Part shown: positions 1 to 11,996 of the stretch, piece by piece
Position numbering within the stretch: the first letter of the stretch is position 1
Layout of the letters: the number at the start of each line of letters is the position of its first letter
DNA from: Leptura quadrifasciata
Taxonomy: Eukaryota; Arthropoda; Insecta; Coleoptera; Cerambycidae
Direction: 5' to 3'
NCBI GenBank assembly: GCA_963675555.1
Contig: OY776675.1
Coordinates: 12,362,615 to 12,426,614, forward strand
DNA: 64,000 nt
Made by a program: the position numbers and the translations under genes
The notes under the pieces: model-generated
Database searches by the model: none
Seen by the model: only the letters and a program-made list of their open reading frames with translations
Told to the model about the DNA's origin: nothing

Positions 1-375
1 CGCAGATATCAGTATGTTAAAATAAACAGTTTTCTGAGTGACCTCATGAAAATAGAGTATGGCGTTCCACAAGGGACAGTGCTAGGACCCATGCTTTTTA
101 ACATCTATTTAAACGATTCATTTTATATTCAAACCAAAGGTAGTATTGTAACATATGCCGAAGACACTGCAATTTTTTATACATCCGAAGACACCCAGTC
201 TTACCCATCTTTAAAGAACATAGTCGAAGTTGATATTAGTAATATTAAAGAATTGTTTGATCGCAAATTACCTACTATCGATTTAACAAAACATATTATC
301 TACCAATCTGCACCACGTTATGTTTTGCTTTGCTGTCTTTCATCCTATCTTAAAGTACTGTTTAAAATTTTATAA
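1..375 (+). pseudogene. non-LTR retrotransposon reverse transcriptase fragment
   Basis: The open frame enters from the left edge, so the element starts outside the window. RT motif B appears as GVPQGTVLGPMLFNIYLND (about residues 20-40) and the catalytic YADD box reads YAEDTAIF, so the second catalytic Asp is replaced by Glu. After about residue 70 the frame no longer looks like RT and ends at a TAA, so only the palm core is left. The tract to about 560 is AT-rich and could be element 3' sequence. GVPQGxxLGPxLFxxYxND is typical of jockey/CR1-type non-LTR elements; the clade cannot be fixed from so little. Inference: dead relic. Confidence 0.85.
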
Positions 376-562
376 ATTTTGTAAGGTATATTAATGTGAT
401 TTCCTATCTATTTAAATAATTGTATAAACTTATATTTAATGTAACAGTAGTATTATATTTATATTTACATGTCATAATATTATGTATTATATTTGTATAC
501 CCACGTGCAGGTCTCGGCCTTTAGTGGAATTCTTTCGTGTTTTATTTATTGTTAATTTATTT

Positions 563-929
563 GACTATTTTACATGTCGCTATCCCAAAAATACCGAAAT
601 GTACTAAATAGTCAAGTGATCCTCGTGCAGGTCGTCACATGCCTACCTTGCACTGACGAGAGCCAACAGCTCGAAACTGCAGTCTGCAAGTGGTGTGTGA
701 CGACTGGCATGAGAGCTCCTTTAAGTAGGGTCAGTCTTTCGGCTGGTGTTTGTTGCAATCGAAGCATTAGCGTTTTGATGGTAATATGCAATTATTACAC
801 TTAATGCGCCAGGCTTGCAACTTGTAATTCAGCGCTCGGCGGGGCACATAGCCCGGATAGTAGCTGTTGGTTGCAGTATGATTACGTTCCTTATAGTAAA
901 ATAAGGATTTTATAGAAGAGTTTGCGACT
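563..929 (+). repeat. ~0.36-kb dispersed repeat, copy 1
   Basis: This block matches 11643-11996 in the same orientation at roughly 85-90% identity by eye. Shared stretches include TTGCACTGACGAGAGCCAAC, CTGCAGTCTGCAAGTGGTGT and TTCAGCGCTCGGCGGGGC. A 76-aa open frame at 574-804 is not kept in the second copy, so the repeat looks non-coding. I see no inverted ends and no clear A and B boxes. It could be a SINE, a short TE derivative or an old LTR piece; class unknown. Confidence 0.85.
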
Positions 930-2074
930 AAAAATATTATTAATAGTATTGTAAAAACATGTAACAATTAAGTATGAAACAAATTTGTTAATTTGTAAAT
1001 TTTCAAATTCGTAAATAAATAGAATCATACATTCATTCATTTTCGTCATTAAGTTATTTCGTATCTTATTTGCAGTGCCAAGTATTTTGTGGGGAGTTCT
1101 TATTTTTATTAATCAACGAATCAACTTGTTCTTATTCAGAATTTTTCTTGCTTTTTTGTACATTTCATTCTTGTTATTCTAGTTCTCTTCATTTTGTATT
1201 TTGATTTGCTTAGAATATCAAGATTTAGATGTACGGGATGACTCGATCAGTACGTGAAATATGAAAATATTTAAAAATCTAGAATACGAACGTAGATAAC
1301 AAAAACCAATATTTCATTGCACAGTCACATGAAGGCAAGAACATATTAGTATTTGCACAAACGATATGTATACAAAACAATGTTCTCTGAACGGCTAGCT
1401 GGTCATAAATTATCAAGAAGTCTATAAAGCTCGCCCAACAATGTTATATAATATTGTAAGTAGTAAATTTGTTTTTCCTGCAATAACCAATAAATGCTAA
1501 CAAATATTACAATTTGTGTTAAAATTGTGCTGTTAATTAAATTTATGGTTTTCTATTCCGAAATAAAGCAATCGCTTTCCAGTTATTAAATTACATAAAT
1601 ATACGAGGAGTGTGTGGCTCGCTGCTATAAATGTACATTACATCGGTTTATTATCTAAAACAAAATGGTCATAAAGTACACTCGGACATAAGCACGCAAA
1701 AACTATAACAACGCGTCTCTAATGTCTATAAAAATTTACAACCGTTGATTTAATACTCAAATGAAGTGGTTACGGCACACTATTTTGCAATAAAGGAATA
1801 AGTATTTTCTCAACTAATACCTAATTGCCAACGGTTATTAAGTAGTGCAATTAGTCAGTGTCGTTTTTTAATTCCCTCCAACTTTTCTTCTAAGAGCTGT
1901 GATGATTACAGGACACGTTTGTTCACAACTTTTGTTGCCCAATTTGAGGTAAAATGAAACAACAAATTAACAAAACCAAAAAACTCCACTGTGTAAAAAG
2001 CGAATTAAAATGAACCAAACAAGATTATCTTAATTTTGTTACCTCCTTTCCCTTATTATTTATTTTTGAGAAAG
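930..2074. other. no feature seen
   Basis: AT-rich sequence without a convincing open frame, RNA or repeat pair. Small open frames here lack recognisable motifs. Confidence 0.5.
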
Positions 2075-3902
2075 AATTGAGGCAACATATGCGGACGACT
2101 AGCTGGTTTAAGTCGGAGCAGAGAGCCGTGGGCCCAGAGTATTCGTAAGAGTGGAGAAACTTACCCTTCTCGATATGTACAGCATAAGCGACAGATTTCT
2201 GTTTATTTCGAGAAAAGAAGACAAAGAAAAATTGGGCAAAATCTATAGTAAAATAAGCAAGATTGTCTCTTTTTCTCGAATAACCAGTCTGCTATAGATC
2301 AGACTGAAATTATTGGTAAGAGAAATAAAAAGATAGTTTAAAATGAATGACAAAATATATTACATGAATAATAGACAAATCGGTTCGTAAAGAGTAATTG
2401 AAATTAAAAAAAAAATATATATATATATATATATAACAAATTTATACCAGGATCCTAGATTGGTAATTGTTGAGGTGACTGGTTCTGGGACAGCAATCCA
2501 GGCCCACAATTGTCTCTTGTTGCGAGAATGGATTCTAATGTTTCCTTGGCAATTTACGTTTCTCAATGAAATGGGGTGAAAGTTGTAGGAAAATTAACCA
2601 ACTAAGTGGTTTATGAAAAGATAACGAAATTTTATCTGTATGTAAGATAAGCTGTGCAAAAGCTATGCAGGAATGAATAAGCTATGCAGAAATGTATCAA
2701 TATATATGTGCATAAACATATAAGCATATATAAATATATATCAACATCTAAGCCTGTAAGCATCTAAGCATGTAGATATGTAAGCATGTAAGTATATACA
2801 AAAGTAAGCATGTACAAAACAATTTAAGCATGTAAGAATTTAAGCAAGTTAACTGTACAAAAGCTGATTTCATAAAAACTATAAATTGCAAAAAAAATGA
2901 AAAGGAAAGAGAAAAATATTTTTAAAACCATGTGGTACATATAGTATTTTAACTACTTATTAAATTAAAAAGAATTGACCTTAAATTCAAATTTGTTTTA
3001 AAAATAATTGAAATTATATCAAAGACAAAATTTGAAGATTAATTAAATTTTTAATGAGCAATAAATGAAATTACCTGTATGTTAAACACTTGTTAACTGG
3101 GATATAAAAGTTGTAATATCAATTACTGAAGTCCACAGTTAAAAATTATATACGTTTGAATCAGTACAAAGGCTGCAAGCAAATGACTTCCTGGTGAGTT
3201 TTACTGATAAGGTAAATTTTGTGTCCTAATTACTGGAAAATAAGGCTACCAAAAAATGTGAGAAATCTAATTCCCTATTTAAATTGAAAGCTATAAAATC
3301 TAAGAATAGTACAAGTATGGCCATCTGTCAATGGTTGCGTTAAGCGCACCAACTTGCCTTGTAGATTCCCGTACTCACAACTAAATTAGGGGCATATGAT
3401 CGATAAAAGGAATCTATAATAAAAGTTTTTATTAGGTACTTCCATACCGCAGCCTTTGCTTCACAATTCGTAAATACAATACATAACCAACAATATGAAC
3501 AGCTGTAAGTAAATATTAAAAACGTGATAACTCAGTAAATATATTACATCTTATAGGCTATACTATATATAGTAACGAGAAAAGGTAAGGAAAATCACCA
3601 AATGTACTCGCATAGTAAACAAAAATATAAAAATTGAAAAATTGTTAATTGTTTCCTGGGATGCTGTGTAGAACGGAAATACATAATAGTTTAGAAAATG
3701 ACTGAGTTCCTAAGATATAAAACTAAGTACATAAAACAGTGTGAAATGGTTTAGCAGTTATACAAGTAAAATTCTGTTAGTTGAAAACAGTCTCACTTAG
3801 AAAAACTGAATTAAAAATGTTACACAGATCGTGCTAAATAGGTATACACAAAACACTTGTTTTTATATAAAACTGTTAAATGGACATAGGCCATGTAACA
3901 AT
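2075..3902 (+). repeat. ~1.85-kb dispersed non-coding repeat, copy 1
   Basis: Matches 60814-62705 along nearly its whole length, in the same orientation, with blocks of high similarity separated by diverged or indel-rich stretches. Anchors in order: GGCAACATATGCGGACGACT (2081), ATTGTCTCTTG (2510), CCATGTGGTA (2929), ATCGATAAAAGGAATCT (3399), and a right block around 3690-3900 containing CAGATCGTGCTAAAT. No long open frame is shared. Around 2455-2590 on the minus strand both copies can be read as a similar short peptide ending GAWIAVPE (one copy) or WAWIAVPE (the other), so an old exon is possible. Both copies have an AT-rich, internally repetitive middle; this one has a degenerate TAAGCATGTA array at about 2715-2850. 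No clear inverted ends. Confidence 0.88.
2415..2435. repeat. (AT)n microsatellite
   Basis: About ten uninterrupted AT units inside copy 1 of the 1.85-kb repeat. The tract is absent at the matching place in copy 2. Confidence 0.9.
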
Positions 3903-4790
3903 TTACAATTAAAATTAACGGCGATTGCTAATAGCTGAAAGCCTTTAATTAGGAGATTATTAGTAAGCTTCCATTCTGATATTGGGCGTTAATTTTAACT
4001 GTGAATTATGATATAGTGGAGTAAATATAGATATTGAGAGAAAATTTTACATGGAGCAACGCGACATAGAAAAAAGTTTGTTTTGGTGAAACTAAGAATA
4101 ACCTGGATTTGTTTTCCACATCGAGTAGATGGGGGAACCCTTTCTTTTTCTCGAAAAAGAGGTAAATTGGTCATTTTTATGGGTGGTTTTTCAGTTTTAA
4201 TTTATTTTAGACCCTTTAAAATGCTAGTTAAGAAACAAGAATATACATATACTGAAAAAACATAAAAAATTTAATTAACTAACTTGGCGAAAATTCAACC
4301 GAGTTTGATGAAATTTTAGGCAAGAGTAACTATATAACTTTTTTAGAAAAAATATCCGATAGTTTGGCCGCAATTTCATTTCTAGTCCAAATTCCACAAA
4401 ATTTTCAAAACGTTCCCCAATTTGTCCAAATATTTCATCTTTTTCTTAACGTAACAAAGTTTAATATTATTTCTGAGCGTTATCTGGGACATGTCTAGAA
4501 ATCTACATAGCTCAGCTTGTGCATAAACTCAGAAACATTAAAGAACATAGTAACAACAATTAACCTTAAGAAAACTTATACATATTATTGATATTATTTT
4601 ATTCCTGTTTTCTTTCTCTAGTAGTTGTACTAGATGTGCTACTGAAAGAAGTGTCTACTTCCGAATCGGTAACTGAGTTTGGAATATCTCTTGACCCTCG
4701 TCATCGCTAAAACCGTATACATTCCCTGAAGTACAAACATCTTCATAATTATCAACTTCTACGAATTCTTCAATATCATAAATATCAGGA
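3903..4790. other. no gene seen
   Basis: AT-rich. A 60-aa open frame at 4083-4265 has no recognisable motif. The stretch TTTTTCTCGAAAAAGAGG and the later run of TTTTC-rich sequence resemble subterminal TE DNA, but no partner end was found. Confidence 0.4.
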
Positions 4791-5079
4791 CTAATTCCCT
4801 AATTGATCAGGTTCTTCATCAACCACAGCTTCGTCAATAATATTTTCTGCATTTGAACACAAAGTATTTCTTTCATTGTGACATAAATTGATGCATGTGA
4901 CGCCAATGGTTTTGCATGAGCAACATTTAGTTTTGCAACCGGAATTACAATCGCAGGCAATTATGTTGAGTAATTCATTAGGAAGAGGAGGTTTATTAGG
5001 CTTTATCGGCGTCAGTTCATTATCTGTTGTTTGTTGCCATCCAAAATTGACAGGATTTTGGACAGCAGCAAACTATCGC
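4791..5079 (-). pseudogene. Cys-rich C-terminal domain relic (CXC-like), probably TE-derived
   Basis: On the minus strand, between a TAG near 5080 and a TAG at 4791, there is a ~95-codon frame. Its core reads PPLPNELLNIIACDC, then nine Cys spaced as CDC-x3-C-x3-CCSC-x6-C-x3-C, with a further Cys at LCSNAENI. It is followed by an acidic tail with many Asp and Glu that continues in other frames to about 4600. A short Pro/Leu lead and dense CxC clusters near the C-terminus are typical of a large insect family of uncharacterised, repeatedly copied proteins; Tesmin/TSO1 CXC domains look similar. No ATG-led full gene is present, and downstream stops and frameshifts show decay. Family assignment is tentative. 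Confidence 0.55.
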
Positions 5080-5510
5080 AGTCTGCATAGTTCTTCTAAA
5101 TTTTCGAATACTCCACTTTAAAATAAGCGACTCTATTCTGCGAGTAGAGTTGAGTTAGCATCATACATATATTTGGAATAGTTTTTTAAAGGCCTTTGAT
5201 TTGACACCCTACAAGATAGGTATACAATATACCCAGTATCACTTGCGGCAAGATAAATTTAACGACAAAATCGGAGTCATTTGCGGAGCTCCACAAGTGT
5301 GATGCAAATAAAAAATAAATAACATGAAATTTATTCCAATGAAGAAAAACATATAATATCTAATATTATTTGTTGTTAATAATATTTACATTAAATGTAC
5401 AGTTAAGGTGGTAAATTTATTGGGGGAGGAGGGTATATTTGAACTTATCTCGCTGTCCAACTCCAACAAATTTGATGGAATCTTCATGGCCAAGGTTTTA
5501 TTTATTTGTT
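5080..5510. other. no feature seen
   Basis: AT-rich spacer between two minus-strand relics. It contains TTGACACCCTACAAGATAGG, faintly like a transposon end, but no partner was found. Confidence 0.4.
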
Positions 5511-6153
5511 TTATTTTTTGTGTTTAGTAGATTCCTCCAGATAACCTTCGACAAAAGATCTTGGTATCCAACCCTCAAGTCGTTTTATGCTAGTTACAAT
5601 CAGTCAATATTGAAGCAGAGGATCGGGGAAAACTGTGGCCTGTATACAAATATGGATCAGGAAGTTTTACGCAGCGATTTCATATAGCATTTGCCCCATA
5701 CAGACTGGACAGTGCACTGCTCTTTTTGTAAAAGACAAAAACATCGTGTGTGTTGGGCTTACGCAAATTTATATATTTCCTAAGCAGGAACAAAAGGTTT
5801 CCATTATATACTTCATTAGATATGATGAAAGTTCTAGAGATTGTTATAATTAACAGATTTTTTTCTTCGATATGATCAATAGTAATTTTTGTAAGTTCAT
5901 CCCGCCGACAGGCACCAGCCAATCCGAGATTGGCAATGAGTTTTATCATCAAATACAGTTCATCGGCGTCTCACTCAGGAATTTTGTTAATTTCTCTTTA
6001 TTAAAAACTTTTGCTTTTTTGGGTCTAAATCTTATATTTTGTCTCTTGATATACGAAGTTACTTTAAAAAATTTACTTATATCCAGTTTATCTTTGACTT
6101 TTATAACGCTCTTCTAAAATATATTCTAGTAGATCCTCGTCAAAATTATCCAT
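5511..6153 (-). pseudogene. Crypton-type tyrosine recombinase, decayed copy
   Basis: Three minus-strand segments in different frames align in order with the intact recombinase at 31958-33112. From 6153, MDNFDEDLLEY is a start-like piece; an internal deletion joins it to a segment with KRQNIRFRPKKAKVF (compare KRQSEGYRPKKSKIF in the intact copy). After a frameshift near 5955 comes GLAGACRRDEL, which keeps the first catalytic Arg. Further on, TGHSFPRSSAS replaces the TGHCFRRSSAT box, so the HxxR Arg is now Pro. The last part, EGYLEEST, keeps the candidate nucleophile Tyr. Stops, frameshifts and loss of the HxxR Arg make it dead. It is the second member of the same family in the window. Confidence 0.85.
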
Positions 6154-6485
6154 TTGAATAAGTTTTTTTTTAATAAAAAAGTAGCCTTTACTTTAAAAAG
6201 ATGCTACTGTTTGACTTGGCGTTTGTTAATTGTTGTGTGACTGAAAAATCAGACAGTCATGACAACATGATTGGTGAGAAAGGTAAAATGTTTGATAGTC
6301 ATGACTATATGATTGTTGGATTTTAAAGTTATACATGTTACTTCAAACGGGTTGATGTAAATAAAAATTGCTTTAATTTCACAAAATTTGTATAAAACAG
6401 GAAAATATAAAAAAAATTGGCAACTGAATCGCTTTCAAAATGTCATTATAAGTTGCCCGCAAATGCAAATAAAAATATAATTATT

Positions 6486-6564
6486 ACTTTTCGCACTTGT
6501 TCGGAAAAATTTACTTTTCTGCACTAGTGCGAAAAGTATACTTTTCCGCACGCTCGTAGAAAAA
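6486..6564. repeat. palindrome and candidate Crypton terminus
   Basis: ACTTTTCGCAC (6486-6496) is inverted as GTGCGAAAAGT (6527-6537), followed by another ACTTTTCCGCAC. The block ends with TCGTAGAAAAA (6554-6564). The same 11-mer lies at the 5' border of the intact recombinase copy (33404-33414), so this is a plausible 5' end of the decayed copy about 400 bp upstream of its start. Confidence 0.55.
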
Positions 6565-8699
6565 TTTATATACATACATACAAACAACGGAAACAACACC
6601 CTTCGCCTTCGATAAAAATCGTATTATTCTACAGAAATTACTGCTGCTACTAACAATGTTTAATATATAACCTAACGGTCTTGCTATACAAATTATTTAT
6701 TTCATTACTGACATAATTGGAGACATTTATTTATTCATCACAAATAAGTATGATCAATAAATATGAATAATCTCCAAAGTACCGGAGATAACAATTTTAA
6801 GTGAATCAAAATATAACGTTTCCACAACGGACCACTTAATCATTCCCGTTTATACCATCCATAATAACAAAGTAATAATTCCTGATTTATAGTGAAATGA
6901 AACTTTATAAAACCATAAAAATTCATTTAGTAATAATGATATTAAAAGCGTAGTATTTCATGTAGCCAGCAACTGTTCCTCTTGACGTTTCCCTGAAAGA
7001 ATCGCAACAGGTTTCAATAGTTCGATCGCGATTAAAGAGCTTTTGAAAAATGTCGGGAGCTCTGCGGTGTGTAACAGATTGCAGTAGCGGACTCCGTTCA
7101 ACGGTTATAAAGCTTATTCACATGTTTGCTTTTTAACCGGCATTCAATGTTATACAGCGAAATTAAAAAGCCATGAAATGACTAGAAAAAATACACGCAT
7201 TTGTCTACAAAAATGTTTGGATTAGTATTTACAATGCAGGGATTACTGCTCTCAAAATAAAATATATGTAGTTCTAATAACTATATTAGATGCAAACAAT
7301 AGACCCTTCGCCGGTTTATTGAAAACGATTTAATTTTTTGAGTATAAGTTCTGTCAAATTTCAGTACAATTGAACATTTACTTTCGTGATTACTAAAAAT
7401 GTGACTGATGGTAGATGGAGAAGACTGATAGTCCAGACAAAGAATCAAAAATAAAAACAATAAATACGAATATTTTGAAATGTATCAATCGTTAATTGAT
7501 ACTTTCTGGTGACTATATTAGAAGTCCTGATGAGTTAGAGATGAACAGTAGCCACCATCTTGAACAATACGTATTGTTCTTCGATTCTCTGCAAATAGCT
7601 TGGTCGCTGCCTGAAGGTTATATTATGTACAAAATTAGAGATCGTAAAATTTCTCACGAAAAAGGTATTATTTATTATTTTCACATAATTGGATGTAAAC
7701 ATTATATCTCCTAAACTATTGGATGCACGGAAAAGAGTTCATAAAAATACTAAGGAGCATACAATATAAATAATGAAACAATAAAAGCTTCATAAGAGTT
7801 ATTATAGAAGTAGGAAATTGTTTTTTACTCAACTTATATGGAACACCCTCCACAAAAACCTCTTTAAACATATACCGATGCAGTTCTTTCACAAAGTTAG
7901 TATCAGACCATTCCTATCAATAGAAGGAGCAGCAGTATATCATCAGGCACAACAGTGGCCAGGAAACGAATTAACCAACTTCGAGGCTGAGACAGCAAGT
8001 AGAATTATCTCGTGTCCATTACAATGAAGGACTCTGTTGCACCTAAGGTAGTTGCAAACCTCATATTTTGTAGGTGAAAAGCAGCTACGATCTGCAAAAC
8101 AGTTTCAACAATTGCCTTGGAGACTGTTTAAATTGCATCACTCTAGTTATTGATGAGGATGAAGATGAGTAAACAGGCACATTTTGCATAGATGAACATT
8201 GTTTATTCACAACGGAGTTTGATTAGTCAAGAAAGTAACGAGTCGCACTGCGCACAATTTCATTGTTTCACATTGCGAGAAGAACTTCTTTTCTCCTGCT
8301 CATCAAAATCAATATACACTTATTTAACTCACATTTGGCTCCGTATTATAACATCAATGGCTGATTGACAAAATCTCGCAAACTATTGCAGCTATAAAAA
8401 AATTGATAGGGCCTTAATGGGGGGGAGTTGGCGGCGGGATATATAGAAAAATTATTCGAAAATAAGAAAAGCATTGCGATGAGAATTTTGCCAAATGCTG
8501 TTACCATTCCCAAGATACCGCAATGTCTAGCAAACAAGTTATTGCCACAGGCAATGCAGCTACACTAAGTCTGGTCATGGTATTTCAATTTCCAACGGTT
8601 CTAATTGTACCGTCCATATTAAATCTAAATGTAATCGTGTTTGAAAATAAAGCTTATTAAATAGTTATATAGTTTTTGAATGTTTAATTTACTTTTGAC
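6565..8699. other. no gene seen
   Basis: Mostly AT-rich. About 6960-7110 is GC-richer and unique. Open frames at 7496-7714, 7818-8027 and 8346-8537 (minus) show no domain I recognise. Confidence 0.45.
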
Positions 8700-9500
8700 A
8701 GTAGTGTTGTACAGAAATCCCTCACAGATTGTTCAAGAGATTTAGATATCCCATATTCAATGGCACAAAGAACTCTTCACAAATATAAATATAAAGCTCG
8801 AAAACTAAGTGTATTACAGAAATTATATCCCAATGACAATATTGTTAAGAATAATTTTTGTCAAATTATGCTGGAAAAGCACAGAGAAGATCCACTAATT
8901 TTTAATCATATTTTTTGGACCGATGAGGCATCATGTGGCACATCTGGAATAAATAAATAAAGAATAATCATTACTGGGCACGGTAAATCTCCATATGGTA
9001 GAAGAAATCCAGTTTCAAGGCCGCAGAACTTTAAATTTGTGGGCTGGAATATTCCATAACAGAGTAATATATAAATTTTTTGAGGGCAATATGAATGGCG
9101 TTAAATATTTGGATATATTAACAGAAATTATCGAAAATAACATAGATTATCTTTCTCTTAGTCAAACTATTAGAATCATCTGGCAGCATGATGGAGCCCG
9201 TTATTACAATAGTGTTATTGTAACAATATTGTTGAACCAGAATTTCAATCAATGGATTGGTAAACATGGACTTATAACGTGGCCGCCTAGAAGTCCCGCT
9301 CTCACGCCGCTTGACTTTTTTTTGGGGCTATATGAAAAATGAAGTCTACAAAATAAGGCCTGATAATACCGATCAATTGAAGGAAAAAATCATTGAAGTA
9401 ATTCATCACATAAATACGAGCAATATTTTGGGAAATGTATTCAGAAATTTTAATAAAAGAATGAACTTGTGTGTAGATAATGACGGTTCCCACATAGCAC
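8700..9500 (+). pseudogene. Tc1/mariner-type transposase relic (copy A)
   Basis: DDE-superfamily catalytic core in three broken frames. The first Asp is in FWTDEA (about 8920), the second in WQHDGA (9180-9200) and the third in PRSPALTPLDFF (9285-9320), with 40 residues between the second and third Asp. That spacing resembles DD41D-type elements. The frame breaks after TDEASCGT and again in a T-run at about 9318, after which the FFWG motif and the C-terminal helix continue to about 9500. The N-terminal helix-turn-helix is missing upstream of about 8700. No flanking inverted repeat of its own was found. Sisters are at 17981, 23040, 26072 and 36938 (the last on the minus strand). Confidence 0.85.
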
Positions 9501-9896
9501 AATTACTTTATTTTTTCTGTTGCCTTCCTTCAATAAGTTTTTTGTTTTGTATTCAAAATAATTTTATTTTTTGTGTTGTTTCATCAAATGAAATTAAACT
9601 TATTATGCATCAATAATTAGAAAAAGTTCCTTTCTGGCATTCCACTCCCGACTCGGCCGTTTAACTGCGCCGCTAAGCGCCATGGATGTCGGAGAGCTGG
9701 TCGGAAGAGTAGAGGCAATTAAAATAATTGGAAAATGTTTTATTGTTTTCAATGCCTACTTAAAATTTTCTGGTCAGTTTCTAATTTATAAATTATCGAC
9801 GTTTTTGTAAATATTAGAAAAAGATAAGATAGCCATGTGAAAGATTATATTTTTGAAATCAGAGAAATATGAGGAATGTAATTCTCGAGTTAGGTA

Positions 9897-9933
9897 CAGG
9901 GTGTTCCATTAAAAAAAATCAAATAACACCCTG
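9897..9933. mobile_element. 37-bp TIR-only transposon remnant
   Basis: CAGGGTGTT at the left is inverted as AACACCCTG at the right, with only 19 bp between. The unit is flanked by TA on both sides (9895-9896 and 9934-9935), as expected of a Tc1/mariner target duplication. CAGGGTG ends also mark the 25002 and 33842 elements. Confidence 0.7.
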
Positions 9934-9935
9934 TA

Positions 9936-11642
9936 TATGGTTAGAGATTTGAACGTCATTATTTTCTCAATATGATGTGTGTTTGTATTATCGTCGTAGC
10001 GCAAAGTATGAATGTTGTATTTACTTTATATGCATAAAGCGAGATCATTGTCGAAATCTAAATAGCCTTAATATAAATTCTTGCGGTATACCTACACCTA
10101 TGGGATATTTGTTTTCTGTTCTATAGACTGCTTGCGTATTTTAATATAGTTCGATAAAAAGTTTAACGCAGGGCTCCTAATACCATATCTAAACAGCTTC
10201 GCAAAAAGTAAATTATAGGCACGTGAATACACTATAATAAGACCAAAAGCAAATCTAAGGCACTACCAAGCCGTGTAAGTTAAGTAAATCAGTATCAATA
10301 CATTTATGCTCAAATGAAATCAAAAGCTTATTGTTTAGACAGAATTTACTCAGCTGTTTTAAAAATACAAGTTTTATTTATTATTAATATGCTTAAAATT
10401 AAAGTTAATCGCAAGATAAATAGTGAAATGATTTTATTAATTTTTAAGCTTCAACAAAAATTTGCAAAGTGCAGGTGAATTAAATGAATTAACAGTAAAA
10501 CTAAATTATTTTACATTTTTTAATAAATGATTAAGCATATTGTCCAGGCCGCTGGAATGGGAAGACTTTAACCCATCAATAAATGGCAACGTATCTGTTT
10601 TTCCGGCTGGAGAAAGAATGATGATAAAAAAATGGATTGTTTACATTTAATGAATTTAAATATATAACTTCGGGTTGATTACTTATATGGGTCGCAGTAA
10701 CATTGAAAGTAGTTTTATTGTTTAAAATTTTTCTGACGCGGTTTATTTATTTTTTTCAAAACAGATGTTCTACATAAAGGAGAATGTGGTCATTCGTACC
10801 TAACATAAAAATTTCGCTGGAGTTCCTTTCTCCGAAAAATATTGTAAATGTTAAGCATCAAAAGTTAAAACAATTAAACGTTAACAAAAAAATATGGTCA
10901 CTGCCAAGTTGCAGTCTGTCACCTTAACAATGCGGCTTTTCCGAGACAGAATACAAATTTAGCAAAATTTCCTTGTAGTTTTACACTTAGCTTTAGCTGG
11001 TGTGTGGTTAAATGCGAGCAAAGTACACAACAATTTACATCTCCTTTGTTCTGCGACTTGAGAAACAATTACACGAGCAAAGGTGTTTTCGTTACTCGTA
11101 TCTCAGTGACATGTTGCATTATGTTCGCGAGTTGTGTTCTTAACTAGCTCATTCCTTGCCATTGTAACCTATTGTACATCCTAAATTAACTTTAAAATAT
11201 TCTAGATCAGCGGCGTACCTTGAATTTAACTTAGAAAGGGATACGCAGTTAAACAGTGCGTATTTGATATTGAGCTCGTTAATATATTGTTAAACTATTT
11301 AGTGTAACCTATGTACACAATTCAGTACCAAGTTGAATTCTAGAATTCTGGTGGACTATTAACCTCACAGGATAATGAAATTCTTCTTACCATGATATAG
11401 AATTATTTCATTATTTGAAATTATGTGTTCGTTGTGATGGAAATAAAACAATAAACGGTTATAGCTACCTCATTTGAGGAGATACGAAAAAAGTTAGAGG
11501 GATGAAAGCTGATGGCAAAGAAAATAAGAATAATAATGTCATAAAAAAATTCGAAAAACGCAGATGGCTTTGACATTCGCTCTTGTACAAAATGAACAGA
11601 ACTAATCTCAAAGTAGGCCATGACAACATTAATTCGCCTGCC
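9936..11642. other. no gene seen
   Basis: No convincing coding region. About 10540-10620 and 10900-11160 are somewhat GC-richer and appear single-copy within the window. The minus-strand open frame at 11421-11621 has no recognisable motif. Confidence 0.45.
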
Positions 11643-11996
11643 GACGATTTTGCATATCGCTATCCTAAAAATACCGAGATGGTCAAAGGATCCCCGTGTC
11701 GATCGTCACATGCTTACCTTGCACTGACGAGAGCCAACAGCTCAAAGCTGCAGTCTGCAAGTGGTGTGGGATGACTGGCACGAGAGCTCCTTTAAGTAGG
11801 ATCAGTTTTTCGGCTGGTGTATGTTGCAATCGAAGCATTAGCGTTCTGTTGGTAATATGCAATTATTACACTTAACGCGTCAGGCTTATAACTTGTAATT
11901 CAGCGCTCGGCGGGGCATACAGCCCGGAGAGTAGCTGTTGGTTTCAGTCTGGTTACGTACCTTATAATAAAATAAGGATTTTACAGAGGAGTTTCG
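11643..11996 (+). repeat. ~0.36-kb dispersed repeat, copy 2
   Basis: Direct-orientation match to 563-929. Conserved core blocks are the same; differences are scattered substitutions with a few small indels. Its open frame (11583-11774) differs from that in copy 1, which argues against coding selection. Confidence 0.85.

Noticed and set aside
2075..3902. Helitron or TIR element as explanation of the 1.85-kb repeat
   Set aside because: No CTRR-hairpin end and no convincing inverted termini at the shared borders.
8100..8300. N-terminal part of transposase copy A
   Set aside because: No reading frame here matches the DUF4817-like start seen in the sister copies.
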